Shown: piece after piece, positions 18,101 through 18,879 of the stretch
How positions within the stretch are numbered: position 1 is the first letter of the stretch
Layout: the number at the start of each line of letters is the position of its first letter
Source: Prevotella sp.
Lineage (GTDB): Bacteria > Bacteroidota > Bacteroidia > Bacteroidales > Bacteroidaceae
Length of the DNA stretch: 18,879 nucleotides
Assembly: GCA_024681875.1 (NCBI GenBank)
Contig: JAILAA010000144.1
Span: 1-18,879, forward strand
Direction of reading: 5' to 3'
The notes under the pieces: generated by a model
The model's database searches: none
What the model was told of the DNA's origin: nothing
Seen by the model: the letters and a program-made list of their open reading frames with translations, nothing else
Position numbers and translations under genes: made by a program

Positions 18101-18363
18101 CCTGACTCATCCAGTTCTTCATGGCCGTTAGGGCGAAGCTCTAATTTTTCACTGCCACGCAGCTCACCAAGGGGAATATAGATAGCCTCCTGACTGTGGT
18201 AATAAAGTAAGTCGAACATGAGTTCGCCCGACAAGAAGTCGGCCGTCTCGCAGAAGGAATACTTTAAAGTGCGTCCATTTGAAAAAGTTAGTTGCTCGGA
18301 GGGATTGAATTCCTTTTCCGTGCTAATGAACTGTATCCCGCTGTTGACAATTAGGTGTTCCAT
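15172..18363 (-). CDS. srfB: SrfB-like ASKHA-fold (actin/Hsp70-type) ATPase
   Basis: This is the first gene of the operon, 1063 residues, starting with IVNSGIQF (5-12), a stretch that resembles the start of SrfB proteins. The ASKHA ATP-binding elements are in order: phosphate-1 LVMDIGNSRTCG (306-317, Asp309), phosphate-2 IGSIDIGAGTTDV (618-630, Asp622), adenosine motif VLILAGRPSS (853-862) and a glycine-rich connect-2 AVGGMVG (910-916). The first 300 residues and the last 130 are family-specific extensions, which fits SrfB at about 1000 residues. It is predicted cytoplasmic with no membrane segment. ASKHA enzymes couple ATP hydrolysis to a conformational cycle; the partner is probably the SrfC-like GTPase next door, but this is inference. 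The start is supported by the promoter 54 nt upstream. There is no Shine-Dalgarno, as usual here. Confidence 0.88.
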   Translation of the reverse strand: MEHLIVNSGIQFISTEKEFNPSEQLTFSNGRTLKYSFCETADFLSGELMFDLLYYHSQEAIYIPLGELRGSEKLELRPNGHEELDESGLQKMKKDESTTTFSAYKDGDAEIFNINSLAGYRVKSRFDGSVQPAFELLLGKWLPMPMFEKDIDGTTTNDPFTWCRVKIERIGKGSKKDTDRYRFLWAFDTMLGDNDPLAEHNNMITFGEDADAITHYKRPYFYDDEGETKEYCISNRADQLLDFMSTSQYFSAFSDYVSSLLGQLDRNESHKYIGYYIYLVNFIRVIGAAPEVTLHNNNRKKIDVDLVMDIGNSRTCGVLFEEGDFTKAMMLEIRDMSDPSKSYEKSFDMRLAFRKADFGNDIVLDDDVFEWHSFVRIGDEAKRLVYRSLEEDGLSERTTNYSSPKRYLWDLKPYDGQWEFLNTVDDPYNIRLSDNIYVPGLSDLFDSTGNYVGPDNISEGGGSNYSRSSLMTFVLIEILQQAQSQINSIKFRMKHGNMDCRRQLRNIILTCPTAMPVQEQIKLRQCAEEAINALIQGNPSFGEPTVIPTSQSLRVKDDDDSEGKRMWSFDEASCCQLVYLYAEIAQRYSGEIHKFFELKGHVRPEEAEEGYEGNSLTIGSIDIGAGTTDVMVCSYQCKGQGRSLLTPIPLFWDSFYLAGDEILHNIIQNLIIEGKETGIPDQGNIFSALYARLKDMTNEELQKLPCLTDNNVYQGKIYDIVNEISDERRSALIKAFASNLLRDFFGYDSAMMGHRDRRCRVDFNTQISQPIAQMFMELLRLKRPSRIYTYEEIFTTLEPADYLLDYFQHHFGFSFKELSWRFDPQEVASIVKNTLEPLMRQLSVVLYAYHCDVLILAGRPSSLDPITELFIKYMPISPDRLIRLNEYRVGTWFPFADGQGYFYDQKSVVAVGGMVGHLASSLGFNGLSIDFSRMIKTMKSTSCYIGDYNSRRQQVPTSYLTPGHSSATVQFVVFPSFIGCKQLNSPLYQARPLYAIYNNTSHHALRVTLTRNYHESREDLEVEEVMDEQGNTLPKSSVDLVLQSITDDGKYWLDKGEFELSVK

Positions 18364-18416
18364 TGTTTATCAGTTGTTTTTGTTTGTATAATCTCCGTAG
18401 TTATTGATACAGCGTG

Positions 18417-18448
18417 CAAATTTAATTATTTTTGTGTAATATGGCAAA
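18417..18448 (-). promoter_or_regulatory. Promoter of the ten-gene srfB/srfC operon
   Basis: On the minus strand: -33 TTTG (18448-18445), a 20-bp spacer, and -7 TAAATTTG (18424-18417). This matches the Bacteroidota consensus. The predicted leader to the SrfB-like ATG at 18363 is only about 45-50 nt. I found no comparable promoter in the short gaps inside the operon. Confidence 0.85.
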
Positions 18449-18504
18449 TTTTTAGGCTATTTTTTCTCGTTTCTGATTACAATATTTTATACTCTCAATA
18501 ATTG

Positions 18505-18634
18505 CTATTTCTCAGGAGGAATATTTTGTTTAGACCACGTCGCGGTCTATATAAACCACGCGTGGTTTTTATAAATCGCGTCGTGGTCTACAAAAACCAC
18601 AACGTGGTCTATAAAAATGTACCTTTAGAAATAG
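18505..18634. repeat. Array of four dyad-symmetric sites flanked by an 8-bp inverted repeat
   Basis: Four imperfect palindromes built on ACCACG / CGTGGT lie at 18531-18549, 18553-18568, 18572-18590 and 18596-18608. Their centres are near 18540, 18560.5, 18581 and 18602, a spacing of about 20.5-21 bp or two helical turns. The second is a perfect 16-bp palindrome. Spacers are A/T-rich (TATAAA-like). CTATTTCT (18505-18512) and AGAAATAG (18627-18634) flank the array as an inverted repeat. It sits about 80 bp upstream of the operon -33 box and about 110 bp upstream of the plus-strand rRNA-type promoter. Operator array, structured element or small palindromic repeat element are all possible. Confidence 0.75.
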
Positions 18635-18710
18635 TTCATTTTAATATTTTATATTATTGTTCGCGAATAATTGTAAAAAAACAAGAAAATGTTATGCCTC
18701 GATGAAAAAA

Positions 18711-18756
18711 AAACTTCAAAAAGTTTGGAAGCAGACGAAAAAAGTTCTTACCTTTG
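18711..18756 (+). promoter_or_regulatory. Probable rRNA operon promoter P1
   Basis: On the plus strand: -33 TTTG (18724-18727), a 21-bp spacer, -7 TACCTTTG (18749-18756), followed by CATCCGC. A perfect inverted repeat AAACTT-CAAA-AAGTTT (18711-18726) overlaps the -33 box. Promoters of this form, with the leader that follows, are what I expect before Bacteroidota 16S genes. Confidence 0.75.
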
Positions 18757-18879
18757 CATCCGCTAACGAGGGAACGCCCCTTTTTGCTAAGGGGCCGTAA
18801 CTTTGTCCGCGCAATGAGGCGAGTTCTTTGAAAGACTTACATAGACAGAATGAAGTAGTACAAGAAGCGATGTCCTGCT
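18757..18879 (+). other. Probable rRNA operon leader (16S gene beyond window)
   Basis: After the promoter at 18749-18756 comes a hairpin (GCCCC 18776-18780 with GGGGC 18791-18795). A second -7-like TAACTTTG (18798-18805) has no good -33 box. A boxA-like GTTCTTTGAAA (18823-18833) follows, then a leader running to the edge. No open frame is present. The boxA-like element and the strong promoter suggest the antiterminated leader of an rRNA operon, but the 16S start itself is not in the window, so the call rests on the leader alone. Confidence 0.6.

Noticed and set aside
1392..18363. Type VI or other known secretion system
   Set aside because: No sheath, tube, baseplate, ClpV-type or secretin gene is present; the SrfC-like protein and the membrane proteins do not match their core components.
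18531..18611. CRISPR array
   Set aside because: The units are themselves palindromes spaced by a few A/T bases, with no unique 25-40 bp spacers and no cas genes.
18502..18705. 67-codon plus-strand frame across the palindrome array
   Set aside because: Its residues simply reflect the repeated ACCACG units and it has no start signal; it also ends just before an rRNA-type promoter.

Overview
The window looks like a Bacteroidota chromosome, most likely from the Prevotella group. The evidence is the promoters (-33 TTTG, 20-21 bp spacer, -7 TAnnTTTG), A/T-rich leaders without Shine-Dalgarno sites, tRNAs without an encoded CCA, and a pyrophosphate-dependent phosphofructokinase of the long bacterial type. 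Almost everything reads on the minus strand.

Layout from left to right: (1) positions 1-762, the N-terminal 254 codons of pfp, cut by the window edge, with a clear promoter at about 812-819. (2) Positions 911-1296, a tRNA operon read right to left: promoter, tRNA-Ser(GCT), two identical copies of tRNA-Glu(CTC), intrinsic terminator. (3) Positions 1339-18448, one long minus-strand operon of ten genes with its own promoter (18417-18448) and a hairpin terminator (1339-1372); gaps are 3-50 nt and one gene pair overlaps or nearly abuts. (4) Positions 18449-18879, a gene-free stretch holding an array of four dyad-symmetric sites spaced about 20.5-21 bp apart, then a plus-strand promoter and boxA-like leader that looks like the start of an rRNA operon whose 16S gene lies beyond the window.

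The ten-gene operon is the main interest. Its first two genes are a SrfB-like actin/Hsp70-fold ATPase and a SrfC-like large dynamin-type GTPase, the pair named from the Salmonella srfABC locus. They are followed by a membrane-anchored subtilisin-family protease, a four-helix membrane protein with a periplasmic helical domain, a second cytoplasmic P-loop GTPase, a single-pass protein with an unknown cytoplasmic domain, two small periplasmic helical proteins, a tail-anchored protein with tandem CnaB/transthyretin-like repeats, a DUF1294 membrane protein, and a membrane-anchored CnaB plus YfaP-like protein. Topology predictions split the products into a cytoplasmic NTPase layer, a membrane layer and a periplasmic layer. 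I infer a trans-envelope, GTPase-controlled machine with a protease as its likely output. What it senses or cleaves cannot be told from the sequence. No integrase, transposase, nuclease, restriction gene or DNA-binding regulator is present.
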